A DNA stretch of 64,000 nt from Streptosporangium brasiliense (GTDB taxonomy: Bacteria; Actinomycetota; Actinomycetes; Streptosporangiales; Streptosporangiaceae), in contig NZ_JAUSRB010000002.1 of the NCBI RefSeq assembly GCF_030811595.1, forward strand, positions 744,001-808,000. Reading direction: 5' to 3'. This document shows positions 26,202 to 33,490 of the stretch, in pieces. The translations under genes were made by a program, and so were the position numbers. The notes below the pieces were generated by a model, which was given only the letters and a program-made list of their open reading frames with translations, had not been told where the DNA came from and searched no databases. The number at the start of each line of letters is the position of its first letter. Positions within the stretch are counted from its first letter, which is position 1.

Positions 26202-26975
26202 TCAGCCGCTCCGGCCGTCCAGTGGCCCCCCGGGGCGGACGATGCCCGACTCGTACGCGTACCGGACGGCCTGAGCACGGTCGCGCAGGGCGAGTTTGGC
26301 CAGCAGGCGGTTGATGTGGGTGCTCACGGTCGCCTCGGTGATGAACAGCGTGCCGGCGATCTCAGCGTTGGACAGTCCTTGCGCCACCAGACGCAGCACC
26401 TGCTCCTCCCGGGCGGTGAGCCCGGTGGCCCGCGGCGCCGGCGGCGCCGTACGGCGGTAGGCGTCGACGACCCGCCCGGTCACGGCGGGGTCGAGCAGGA
26501 CGTCCCCCCGCGCGGCGCTGCGGACCGCCGCGAACAGGTGTTCGGGCGGGGACGCCTTGAGCAGGAACCCGCTGACCCCGGCGTGCAGGGAGCTGTCGAG
26601 GTTCTCGTCGGTGTCGTACGTCGTCAGCATGATCACCCGCGGTGGGTGCGGCATGGCGAGGATCCGGCGGGCCGCCTCCAGCCCGTTCATCCGGGGCATC
26701 TCGATGTCGAGCAGCACGACGTCGGGACGCAGGCTCCGGACACGCTCCACCGCGTGTTCCCCGTCGGACGCCTCGCCTAGCACGGACAGGTCCGGCTGGG
26801 AGTCGATCACCAGCCTCAGCCCGGCTCTGATCATCGCCTGGTCGTCGGCGATCAGGATGCCGATCCCGCCCGCCCCGGCGGCCCCGGCACCGAAGGTCCC
26901 GGAGTCCGCCGGAGCCGGCGGGTGAGAAGGGGACACGGAGCGCTCCGGGCCGCCTGCGGCGTCCACGGCGTTCAC
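26202..26975 (-). CDS. NarL/LuxR-family response regulator
   Basis: A 257-residue regulator with a 35-residue Pro/Gly-rich head, a receiver domain (phospho-acceptor Asp in DVVLLDIEMPRMNG) and a C-terminal LuxR helix-turn-helix (LTAREEQVLRLVAQGLSNAEIAGTLFITEATVSTHINRLLAK). It overlaps the kinase gene by 4 nt and forms a classic two-gene system with it. Its probable DNA targets are the palindromes at 28226-28241 and 29070-29085. Confidence 0.93.
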   Translation of the reverse strand: MNAVDAAGGPERSVSPSHPPAPADSGTFGAGAAGAGGIGILIADDQAMIRAGLRLVIDSQPDLSVLGEASDGEHAVERVRSLRPDVVLLDIEMPRMNGLEAARRILAMPHPPRVIMLTTYDTDENLDSSLHAGVSGFLLKASPPEHLFAAVRSAARGDVLLDPAVTGRVVDAYRRTAPPAPRATGLTAREEQVLRLVAQGLSNAEIAGTLFITEATVSTHINRLLAKLALRDRAQAVRYAYESGIVRPGGPLDGRSG

Positions 26976-28108
26976 AGGGGGAGCACCGCCCGCACGCCGA
27001 AGCCCCCGGAGGGGAGCGGGGCGGCGGTGAACGTGCCCTGGAACAGCGCGACCCGCTCCCGCATGCCGATCAGGCCGTGCCCGCCGTTCCCGGACGTCCC
27101 CGCCTGCGCACGCGTCTCCCGGGGCCCCCGGTCGAGAATCTCCAGCCGGAGCTGCCCCGGGTCATAGGCGACGCTCACCGTCACCTGTGTGGGGCCGGCG
27201 TGCTTGAGCGTGTTGGTCAGCGCCTCCTGGACGATCCGGTACGCCGACAGGTCAAGCCCGGCGGGCAGCGGCACCGGATCGCCCTGCGTGTCGAGCGTCA
27301 CGTCGAGCCCCGCCGACCGCACCTGCTCCAACAGCTCGTCCAGCCGGTGGAGACCGACCTGCCGCGGCGGCTCGTCGGCCTGCGGCCCGCGGAGCAGGCC
27401 GAGCATGCGATGCAGTTCCTCCAGAGCCCCCCGGCCGGTCTCCTCCACCGTGGCGAGTATCCGCCTGTCCCGCTCCCGGTCCTCGGGCAGCGTCAGCCGT
27501 ACGCCTGCGGTCTGCAGGGTCATCACGCTGACGCTGTGGGCGACGATGTCGTGCAGTTCGCGGGCGATGCGGGCACGCTCATGCGACACGGCCTCGCGGG
27601 CCAGCAGTTCCCCCCGTTCGGCCGCCTGCACGGCGAGCACCCGGTGACGGCGTACGGCCAGGCCCGCCCCCGCCGCGATCGCGCACATCGCCAGGGCCAC
27701 GGCGACGCCACCCCATCCGGCCGGAGGCGACGCGGTGAGGATCATGAAGGTCACGTACACCCCGGTCGCGGCCAGTCCGGCGGCAGCCTTCGCGCTGCGC
27801 GGACCGACCTCCGACAGGAGCGTGAACAGCAGCACGAGCTGGGTGTAGAACTGCCAGGCCGCGCCGTTCTCCCACGACAGGGCGAGCATCGCCACGTTGG
27901 CGGCCGAATAGACGGCCAGGATCGTGAAGGGGGCGCGGCGCTGGAACAGCACCCCGACGGCGGCGACGCCCCCGGCGGCGATCCACAGGGAGAAGTGCTC
28001 CCTGGAGGGGGTCATCGGGCGTCCGCTGGCCTCCTCCGCGACCGCGAACAGGGCCACGACCGCCGCGACGAGCCAGTCGACGGGCGTGGGGGGACGACGG
28101 TAGCGCAC
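26972..28108 (-). CDS. HisKA_3-type sensor histidine kinase
   Basis: A 378-residue membrane kinase. About five N-terminal helices (residues 10-150) sit before the dimerisation/phospho-acceptor helix HERARIARELHDIVAHSVSVM (His in ELHD) and a HATPase domain (RIVQEALTNTLKHAG, then GGHGLIGMRERV). The architecture is the NarX-DesK-like group paired with LuxR-type regulators. No extracellular sensor domain is evident, so the signal may be felt within the membrane. ATG or GTG start at 28108. The divergent gene at 28278 carries the shared palindrome. Confidence 0.93.
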   Translation of the reverse strand: MRYRRPPTPVDWLVAAVVALFAVAEEASGRPMTPSREHFSLWIAAGGVAAVGVLFQRRAPFTILAVYSAANVAMLALSWENGAAWQFYTQLVLLFTLLSEVGPRSAKAAAGLAATGVYVTFMILTASPPAGWGGVAVALAMCAIAAGAGLAVRRHRVLAVQAAERGELLAREAVSHERARIARELHDIVAHSVSVMTLQTAGVRLTLPEDRERDRRILATVEETGRGALEELHRMLGLLRGPQADEPPRQVGLHRLDELLEQVRSAGLDVTLDTQGDPVPLPAGLDLSAYRIVQEALTNTLKHAGPTQVTVSVAYDPGQLRLEILDRGPRETRAQAGTSGNGGHGLIGMRERVALFQGTFTAAPLPSGGFGVRAVLPL

Positions 28109-28225
28109 CCTCCGAGGGTAACCGTGGCCATGACGTGCGCCATTCCGCCGTCCCTCTCCTGAACGCGTCCCCCGGCATCCGGTTACGACAGCGCGGGCGG
28201 AATCAGTCCGCAGGGGGACGACACA

Positions 28226-28241
28226 TCAAAGACCGCTTTGA
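28226..28241. promoter_or_regulatory. palindrome TCAAAG-N4-CTTTGA before the gene at 28278
   Basis: TCAAAGACCGCTTTGA with perfect 6-bp arms. Exactly 23 nt separate it from a TACGGT hexamer (28265-28270), itself 7 nt before the ATG. The same layout recurs at 29070. It also lies 118 bp upstream of the kinase gene start. Confidence 0.75.
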
Positions 28242-28277
28242 CGACGGAACGGAGGACCGGTCCATACGGTCCACCAC

Positions 28278-29036
28278 ATGCTTTCCAATGCCGGCTCCTT
28301 CCGCCGCGTCGCCGCGGGCACGAGCCTCATCCTCGCCCCGCTCTGCCTGCTCCTCGGTATGATTACCGACCCTTCCAAGCCCGGGGTCGACGACCCCCTG
28401 GCGTACGCGCACAACCCGGGTGCCGTGGGTGTCAGCGCGACGCTCCTCCACTACGCCTGGGTGCTGTTCGTACCCGGTGTGATCGGCCTGGTTCACCTCG
28501 TACGGGGCAAGGGCGCGGTGCTGGCCAACATCGCGGGCGTGGTCGCGGTCATCGGCCTCATCAACTTCTCGTCCCTGATGATCTCGGACTTCTTCGACAT
28601 CGTCCTCTTCCAGGCCCTGCCGGTGGCACAGGCCGAGAAGCTCATGCAGGACGCGGCACAGCCCGCGATGATCGCTGCCTGGCAGATGCCCGGGCTGATC
28701 GGCTCCTTCCTGGGGCTGGTCCTCATCGCGGTCGCGTACGCCCGCTCCGGCCGGGCGGGATGGTGGTTCCCCGCGAGTGTGCTCGTGGGCCTCGTCGTCT
28801 GGGTCTTCGGCGCGAGCGCGTGGAACCTCGTCCTGGGCCTCGGCGGCCCGGTCATCCTGATGGTCGCCTTCGGCGCCGTCGGCGTCGCGATCATCCGTAT
28901 GCCCGACACGGAGTGGTCCCCGGGGACGCGTGAGCCACGTCGCGGCCGGACCCCCGCGTCCCCCTCGCCCGGGACCGGCGGGTCACAGCACGGCCGAGAC
29001 GGGGGTGCGACGTCAGCCGGGAGTCGAAAGCCCTGA
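28278..29036 (+). CDS. membrane protein, probable two-component target
   Basis: A 252-residue protein with about six hydrophobic helices and a C-terminal polar tail of about 40 residues. No family is recognised. It is divergent from the kinase-regulator operon and its promoter carries the palindrome shared with the gene at 29122. With TACGGT 7 nt before the ATG and no ribosome site, it is probably a leaderless transcript. A response to a membrane or envelope stress is inference. Confidence 0.75.
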   Translation: MLSNAGSFRRVAAGTSLILAPLCLLLGMITDPSKPGVDDPLAYAHNPGAVGVSATLLHYAWVLFVPGVIGLVHLVRGKGAVLANIAGVVAVIGLINFSSLMISDFFDIVLFQALPVAQAEKLMQDAAQPAMIAAWQMPGLIGSFLGLVLIAVAYARSGRAGWWFPASVLVGLVVWVFGASAWNLVLGLGGPVILMVAFGAVGVAIIRMPDTEWSPGTREPRRGRTPASPSPGTGGSQHGRDGGATSAGSRKP

Positions 29037-29069
29037 GGCCGAAAAGTCCCCCTGGCGGATGACCCGGAA

Positions 29070-29085
29070 TCAAAGACCACTTTGA
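29070..29085. promoter_or_regulatory. palindrome TCAAAG-N4-CTTTGA before the gene at 29122
   Basis: TCAAAGACCACTTTGA, differing from the 28226 copy at one spacer base. The hexamer TACCGT (29109-29114) follows after 23 nt, and the ATG after 7 nt more, the same spacing as at 28226. Confidence 0.75.
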
Positions 29086-29121
29086 CGTCCGGGCAGGGGA
29101 GCGGCTTCTACCGTTCGGTCC

Positions 29122-29346
29122 ATGACCTTCCATATGAACACGCTCCGCCGCGCAGCCGTGGGCGTCACCCTTACCCTCACCACCCTCGCCGCCGCCCTCG
29201 CCGTCCCCGCCACGGCGCAGGCGGCCACCTACGGTCCCTACTGGGACCTGCGCCAGTGCTCGATGGCGGCGTCAGCGTACGGCGGCGCCCAGAACGGCGC
29301 CTACTGCTTCCTGCGCAACGGCCGCTGGTACCTGCACACCCCGTAG
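29122..29346 (+). CDS. small secreted protein, probable two-component target
   Basis: A 74-residue protein with a signal peptide ending PATAQA-ATYGPY. The mature part is about 40 residues with two cysteines (RQCSMAA and YCFLRNG) and many aromatic residues (YGPYWD, GRWYLHTP). It could be a disulfide-linked peptide. No family is recognised. An ATG at 29134 is an alternative start. The promoter repeats the palindrome-hexamer layout of 28278. A terminator follows at 29366-29395. Confidence 0.72.
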   Translation: MTFHMNTLRRAAVGVTLTLTTLAAALAVPATAQAATYGPYWDLRQCSMAASAYGGAQNGAYCFLRNGRWYLHTP

Positions 29347-29365
29347 TAGCCGATGCGCACGAGGA

Positions 29366-29395
29366 GGCCCCGGAGCCCGAGAACGCTCCGGGGCC
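29366..29395 (+). terminator. hairpin after the small secreted protein
   Basis: An 11-bp stem (GGCCCCGGAGC and its complement) around an 8-nt loop, 19 nt after the stop. Confidence 0.65.
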
Positions 29396-29594
29396 CCTGG
29401 CCGCGTCCGGTGCGGCCGGTCGGGTCGCCCCGGACTGAGACGTCCGGCCACATCCCCGCGGCGCTCGGGCCCAGGCGTCGGCTGGACTCGATCCCGCGAC
29501 GAGCGATGCGCGGGATGATGAGATCCAGACCAGCCGGCCGTCCGGGACGGTGCTGACCTGCGCGTTGCAGCCATGGATGTGGCGCGGGCTCATG

Positions 29595-29636
29595 AGTTCA
29601 CGCGTTGAGGGTCAAAGTTCACGCGTTGAAGGTCAA
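29595..29636. repeat. 21-bp tandem duplication over the M20 stop codon
   Basis: AGTTCACGCGTTGARGGTCAA occurs at 29595-29615 and 29616-29636 with one mismatch. The right unit includes the stop (29619-29621) and last codons of the minus-strand gene. Confidence 0.85.
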
Positions 29637-30668
29637 GGAGAGTTGCTCGCTGCGGGTGCGCAGGAATCCGGTCATCGCGTCGACGCCAAGACCGATGGCG
29701 CTCTCGTCCACCACGAAGTCGGAGGCGTGCGGAACCCCCTGCTCGCCCACTCCGAAGAAGAACATCGCTCCCGGCGCCCGTTCCAGGAACAGCCCGAAAT
29801 CCTCCCCGCTGAAGGGATAGGACGCGTGGAACACAGTGGCGTTCAGGTGGCGCGCGCCGGCCAGCGCGTGTTCCGGTGAGTTGACCAGGGTCGGGTGGCG
29901 TCCGAGGAACCGTACGCGTGGCCCGGCCTGCGAGCGGAGCAGCGTCCGGATCTCCTCGTAACGGCTGTCGGGCCAGGCCCGCACCCAGCCCTGCACGGCG
30001 TCCTCCTCGCGGTGGACCTGGGCGTGGACGAAGCTCGCCAGCGGGCCGTCGGGGGTCTGCAGGTCTCCCGCCAGTCGGGCGAGGTCGTCGGGGCCGGCCG
30101 GCGGGGTCACCGTCGACAGGCCCTCGATCAGGCTCTCGAACCGCCGCGCCTCCTCGGGCGACAGGCCCTCGATCCGGAAGATGTCCTGACCCGGATACCC
30201 GAACCCGGGCGCCACCCCGAACTTCCCGACGGGCAACGGCCAGGAGTGCAGCGCGTAGACCTCCCGCGGCGGGACCGGGTCCAGGGCACCGTCGCCGATC
30301 ATGGCACGGGCGCCCTCGCAGGTCTCCTCGGCGGGCTGGAAGAAGAAGACCGCCCGGCCTGAGGTCTGCTCGCGCGTCAGGGCCCGCGCGACGCCCACCC
30401 CGATCGCGGTGTGCACGTCGTGCCCGCACAGGTGGGCCGCCCCACCCGGCACGGCGACCGCGTCCAGGTCGGCCCGGTAGCCGATCGCGGGCCCGTCCCC
30501 GGCGTCCAGGATCGCCACCACACCGTGCCCGCCCACGTCCGTCCGGACATCCAGGCCCGCTCCGCGCAGGGCGTCGGCGACCAGGGCCGCGGTACGTCGC
30601 TCCGCGCCGGCCAGCTCGGGGTGCCGGTGGATCTCGCGCCGTAATTCGATCAGTTCGGCATGCCTCAT
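29619..30668 (-). CDS. M20 family amidohydrolase/peptidase
   Basis: A 349-residue metal-dependent hydrolase. Motifs are RREIHRHPEL at the start, the metal-ligand GGAAHLCGHDVHTAIGVG, FFFQPAEETCEGARAM and a late PHASDFVVDE. Members cleave acyl groups from amino acids or amidated auxin/indole substrates. The segment around DIFRIEGLSPEEARRFE replaces the usual lid/dimer domain, so substrate is uncertain. The start at ATG 30668 lies within a 31-bp tandem duplication, and the stop within a 21-bp tandem duplication. Confidence 0.85.
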   Translation of the reverse strand: MRHAELIELRREIHRHPELAGAERRTAALVADALRGAGLDVRTDVGGHGVVAILDAGDGPAIGYRADLDAVAVPGGAAHLCGHDVHTAIGVGVARALTREQTSGRAVFFFQPAEETCEGARAMIGDGALDPVPPREVYALHSWPLPVGKFGVAPGFGYPGQDIFRIEGLSPEEARRFESLIEGLSTVTPPAGPDDLARLAGDLQTPDGPLASFVHAQVHREEDAVQGWVRAWPDSRYEEIRTLLRSQAGPRVRFLGRHPTLVNSPEHALAGARHLNATVFHASYPFSGEDFGLFLERAPGAMFFFGVGEQGVPHASDFVVDESAIGLGVDAMTGFLRTRSEQLSLTFNA

Positions 30669-30715
30669 GGCGGGATGTTGTCACTTCGGCATGCCGCATG
30701 GCGGGATGTTGTCAC
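30654..30715. repeat. 31-bp tandem duplication over the M20 start codon
   Basis: Units at 30654-30684 and 30685-30715 (TTCGGCATGCC...TGTTGTCAC) are identical except for one base. The left unit holds the ATG of the minus-strand gene; the right unit supplies a second, out-of-frame ATG. Confidence 0.85.
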
Positions 30716-30899
30716 AGGGAATCCGCCGGCCCCTCCGACATGCCCTCACTCACCAGCCCACCTCCGGCGAGGGGGTCACACGAGCGGTGAGCCGGGCGCG
30801 ACGACCAAGTCGCACAGGGGCGGGACGGAGGGGGCGGGGACGGTTCCGCTCTGCGCGAAGCAGGCAGAACTCGGACGCGCCGTCTACCTATGGTGAGGC

Positions 30900-31253
30900 A
30901 TGGCCTCCTCTGTCCCGCCGCTACGTCTGGCGATCGATCGGACCGCCCCTAAGCCGTCTCCGGCTCGTGAGCCGCTGTGGCGGCACGCGCTCGGTGAGTG
31001 TCTCAGAGGTCTCCGTCACGAGCGGGGCGAGAAGTTGAGCGAGACGGCGCGTCGCGCCGGCGTCTCGCCGCAGTATCTCTCCGAGATGGAACGAGGCGTC
31101 AAGGAGCCGTCGAGCGAAATGATCGCTGCGGTCGCCGGCGCGCTGGATGTCACCCTGATCGATCTGACCCTTGCCGTTGCCGAGAGCTTGCGGTCCGCTC
31201 AGAGCAGCACGTCGAGAGGTGCTACCTGCTCGGCGTACGCTCTGGCCGCGTAG
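30900..31253 (+). CDS. XRE-family regulator, ClgR/PopR-like, with C-terminal LAA degron
   Basis: A 117-residue protein with a Cro/CI helix-turn-helix at about residues 40-92 (LSETARRAGVSPQYLSEMERGVKEPSSEMIAAVAGALDV). It lies tail to tail with a clpP operon 27 nt away, the context of ClgR/PopR activators of clpP genes in actinobacteria. The last residues, SAYALAA, match the ssrA-tag ending, and PopR-type regulators are known to be degraded through two C-terminal alanines. It may therefore be a ClpP substrate as well as a clpP activator. Its ATG is at 30900. Confidence 0.85.
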   Translation: MASSVPPLRLAIDRTAPKPSPAREPLWRHALGECLRGLRHERGEKLSETARRAGVSPQYLSEMERGVKEPSSEMIAAVAGALDVTLIDLTLAVAESLRSAQSSTSRGATCSAYALAA

Positions 31254-31280
31254 CGCGGCCTGTCGGGATCGTCCACGGGC

Positions 31281-31871
31281 CTATGAGTGCTCCTCGATGA
31301 TCTGATCGAGGAGCCCGTACTCCAAGGCCGCGGCCGCGGTGAACACGCGATCGTGATCGGTGTCGGCGCGTAGGGTCTCGATGGTCTGGCCCGTGTGCTT
31401 TGACAGGATGCGCTCGATGTCTGCCCGGACACGCACGACCTCGTCGGCCTGCAAGATGAGGTCGGGGATCGTCCCGCGCCCCTGAGCGGCCGGTTGGTGC
31501 AGGATCACCCGTGCGTGCGGGAGAGCGGAGCGTTTTCCTTCGGCACCCGCGGCGAGAAGGACGGCACCCACCGCGATGGCCTGTCCAACACAGGTTGTCG
31601 CGACCCGCGGGCGGATGTAGCGCATGGTGTCGTATATCGCGAGCATTGCGCTCGGGTCCCCGCCTTCACAGTTGATATAGAACTGTATTTCGGCATCGGG
31701 GTTGTCTGACTCCAGAAAAATAAGCTGCGCGACGAGCGCGTTCGCGACGCCCGCATCGATCGCGGTTCCCAGATAGACGATCCGCTCGGTGAGCAGGTGC
31801 GAGTAGACATCCATGATCCGCTCGCCACGAGGATTCCGGGCGATGACGTTGGGGATCGTGTACGTGGTCAC
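31281..31871 (-). CDS. ClpP-family subunit with catalytic Ser replaced by Ala
   Basis: A 196-residue ClpP protein. The nucleophile region reads VGQAIAVGAVLLAAGA instead of the usual VGQAASMGA, so the catalytic serine is Ala100 (codon GCG on the coding strand). His125 (ARVILHQP) and Asp174 (DHDRVFTA) are retained, and INCEGGD replaces INSPGGS. It is therefore predicted inactive, like ClpR or other non-catalytic subunits. It overlaps the active clpP gene by 4 nt, which implies co-assembly. Start ATG or GTG 31871. Confidence 0.9.
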   Translation of the reverse strand: MTTYTIPNVIARNPRGERIMDVYSHLLTERIVYLGTAIDAGVANALVAQLIFLESDNPDAEIQFYINCEGGDPSAMLAIYDTMRYIRPRVATTCVGQAIAVGAVLLAAGAEGKRSALPHARVILHQPAAQGRGTIPDLILQADEVVRVRADIERILSKHTGQTIETLRADTDHDRVFTAAAALEYGLLDQIIEEHS

Positions 31872-32494
31872 TGGCCCACTCCTTCGGTGACGCCGAATCC
31901 GAGCCGCGGGCGATTGTGCGGCGCGATTTCGTCGAAGCTCTGGACGATTGCGTCTATGAAGCCGTAGTCCAGTGCCTCCTGCGCCGTGAACCAGCGATCG
32001 TGCAGAGAATCCTCGAATATGCGCTCCACGGACTGGCCCGTGTCCTCGGCGATAAGACCGAGCACCGTGTCGCGAGTATGCCGAAGGTCGCCGGCCTGCA
32101 GTTCGATGTCGACCGCGGTGCCGCCGATCCCGGCCGAGCCTTGGTGCATCAGGACACGTGCGTGCGGCAGGGCGCGGCGCTTCCCCCGGGCACCCGATGA
32201 CAGCAAGAATTGCCCGGCGCTGTAGGCGATGCCCAGCACGAGGGTCGACACGTCACAGGGGACGAGTCGAATGACGTCACGGATCGCGAGCATCGATGGG
32301 ACCGATCCGCCCGGGGAGTGAATCCACAATGCGATATCGGTCGCCGCGTCCTGCGTGGCGAGCGCTATCAATTGCGTGGCGAGCAACGTCCCGTTGTCAT
32401 CATCGAGAGGGCCGTCGAGAACGAGAACACGCTGCTCGTAAAGCTGACGTCTTACCTGCGCGCTGAACAGTGGAAGTTTCGATTCTTCACCCAT
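31868..32494 (-). CDS. clpP: ClpP-family serine protease, active subunit
   Basis: A 208-residue ClpP with the full triad: Ser92 (GIAYSAGQFLLS), His117 (ARVLMHQG) and Asp166 (LHDRWFTA), and the oxyanion-hole segment HSPGGSVPS. Forms the chamber of Clp proteases that degrade unfolded or tagged proteins delivered by ClpX or ClpC. It heads the two-gene operon; the next gene is the Ser-to-Ala paralogue. ATG 32494. The pair resembles actinobacterial clpP3-clpP4; which copy corresponds to which is not assigned. Confidence 0.93.
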   Translation of the reverse strand: MGEESKLPLFSAQVRRQLYEQRVLVLDGPLDDDNGTLLATQLIALATQDAATDIALWIHSPGGSVPSMLAIRDVIRLVPCDVSTLVLGIAYSAGQFLLSSGARGKRRALPHARVLMHQGSAGIGGTAVDIELQAGDLRHTRDTVLGLIAEDTGQSVERIFEDSLHDRWFTAQEALDYGFIDAIVQSFDEIAPHNRPRLGFGVTEGVGQ

Positions 32495-32720
32495 GCGTCC
32501 ATCATGTGAGGCGACCCGGATCGGCGTCGACCCGATCCGCCTGGGGCAGATCTGCTCTGAGCAGCGAGAAATCGGTTTCCGGCCCGGTCCGTAGCGTTGC
32601 GGCCGGGAATCGACCGGGGCGGGCGCGCCCTCCCGCTACCCGCACCGGGGCCCAGGATCCGACCGTGTACCAAGACGCGCGTGGCCGCCCAGCGGGAGAA
32701 CTTCATGTCCGTCCACACCT

Positions 32721-32866
32721 GTGGACGGCCGCACCGCGGACGTGTTCGTGGTCGACGACGCATGGGTGCTGCGCCGCTATCGGGACGGCGGTGACGCGTC
32801 CGCCGAGGCGGCCGTGATGTCTCACCTTTCCAGCCGGGGTTATCCGGCTCCAGCCAGGGTTATCCG
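32721..32866 (+). pseudogene. remnant of an aminoglycoside-phosphotransferase-type gene
   Basis: From GTG 32721 the frame reads DVFVVDDAWVLRRYRDGG, then ASAEAAVMSHLSSRGYPAPARV, the N-terminal lobe start of the APH family. Homology stops near 32866, after a 20-bp tandem duplication (32829-32848 and 32849-32868), and the rest is missing. It is a truncated gene end, probably non-functional. Confidence 0.7.
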
Positions 32867-32944
32867 GCGCCGCGGGTCTCGACCGGTCCAAAAGGGCTCA
32901 GGTGATACGGGCCGTCAAGGACTCGGACTGAGATCTTCGCCCCC

Positions 32945-32973
32945 AAGGACTCTCCTGCATCGGGAGAGTCCTT
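32945..32973. terminator. hairpin between the pseudogene and DUF2283 gene
   Basis: An 11-bp stem (AAGGACTCTCC and its complement) around a 7-nt loop. It could end transcription from either side. Confidence 0.6.
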
Positions 32974-32994
32974 GCTCATGTCCGGGCTCCTCCA

Positions 32995-33192
32995 CTACTC
33001 CCCGGGCCATGCGGCGAGGATCTCGATGCCGATCACCTTGCCATCCTCGTCCAGATCGAAGTTCACCATCGCGCCGTCCGCCGTGACCGTCCGCACCGCG
33101 CCGCCTGGAGGGATCGGGCCGCGCAGGTAGACATAGGTGCCCTCGGCTTCCGGATCATAGGTCCACGTGCCTGGGCGCTCCTCCAGAGCCAC
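32995..33192 (-). CDS. DUF2283 family small protein
   Basis: A 65-residue protein: TWTYDPEAEGTYVYLRGP, then a short linker and VNFDLDEDGKVIGIEIL, the pattern of the DUF2283 family (single beta-rich domain, function unknown). GTG 33192 follows GGGAGGCTCG. A longer frame to 33294 exists but would translate the tRNA terminator, so I reject it. Confidence 0.8.
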   Translation of the reverse strand: MALEERPGTWTYDPEAEGTYVYLRGPIPPGGAVRTVTADGAMVNFDLDEDGKVIGIEILAAWPGE

Positions 33193-33250
33193 CGAGCCTC
33201 CCGCTGTTGGCAAAGGTGTTAGCAAGATCGGGAAATCATACGGGCAAAGA

Positions 33251-33289
33251 GAAGGCCCCTGACGGCGTAATACCTGTTCAGGGGCCTTC
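33251..33289 (-). terminator. terminator after tRNA-Thr
   Basis: A perfect 12-bp stem (GAAGGCCCCTGA and its complement) just downstream of the tRNA on the minus strand, followed by TCTCTTTG. Confidence 0.8.
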
Positions 33290-33298
33290 TTCACTGCG

Positions 33299-33371
33299 AG
33301 CCGACGAGGGGAATCGAACCCCTGACCTTCTGTTTACAAGACAGATGCTCTGCCGATTGAGCTACGTCGGC
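33299..33371 (-). tRNA. tRNA-Thr (anticodon TGT)
   Basis: A cloverleaf on the minus strand: acceptor GCCGACG pairing with CGTCGGC, D arm GCTC...GAGC, anticodon stem TCTGT/ACAGA with loop CTTGTAA (anticodon TGT), T arm with GGTTCGAATCC. The discriminator is T at 33299; CCA is not encoded. It reads ACA codons, rare in this GC-rich DNA. Confidence 0.95.
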
Positions 33372-33490
33372 ATGGTCGCCTGATGAGTGTAGTCGGCTTA
33401 TGCCCCGGACGTCACCGAGCTGAGCGGAGGAGTCGGAAAGAACGGGCGAGTTCCGCGGATCCGCGGTGGCGGGGATCCGCGGGACAGGGC

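Noticed and set aside
33192..33294. A longer start for the DUF2283 gene.
   Set aside because: The added residues would be read from the tRNA terminator hairpin; GTG 33192 has a good GGGAGG site.
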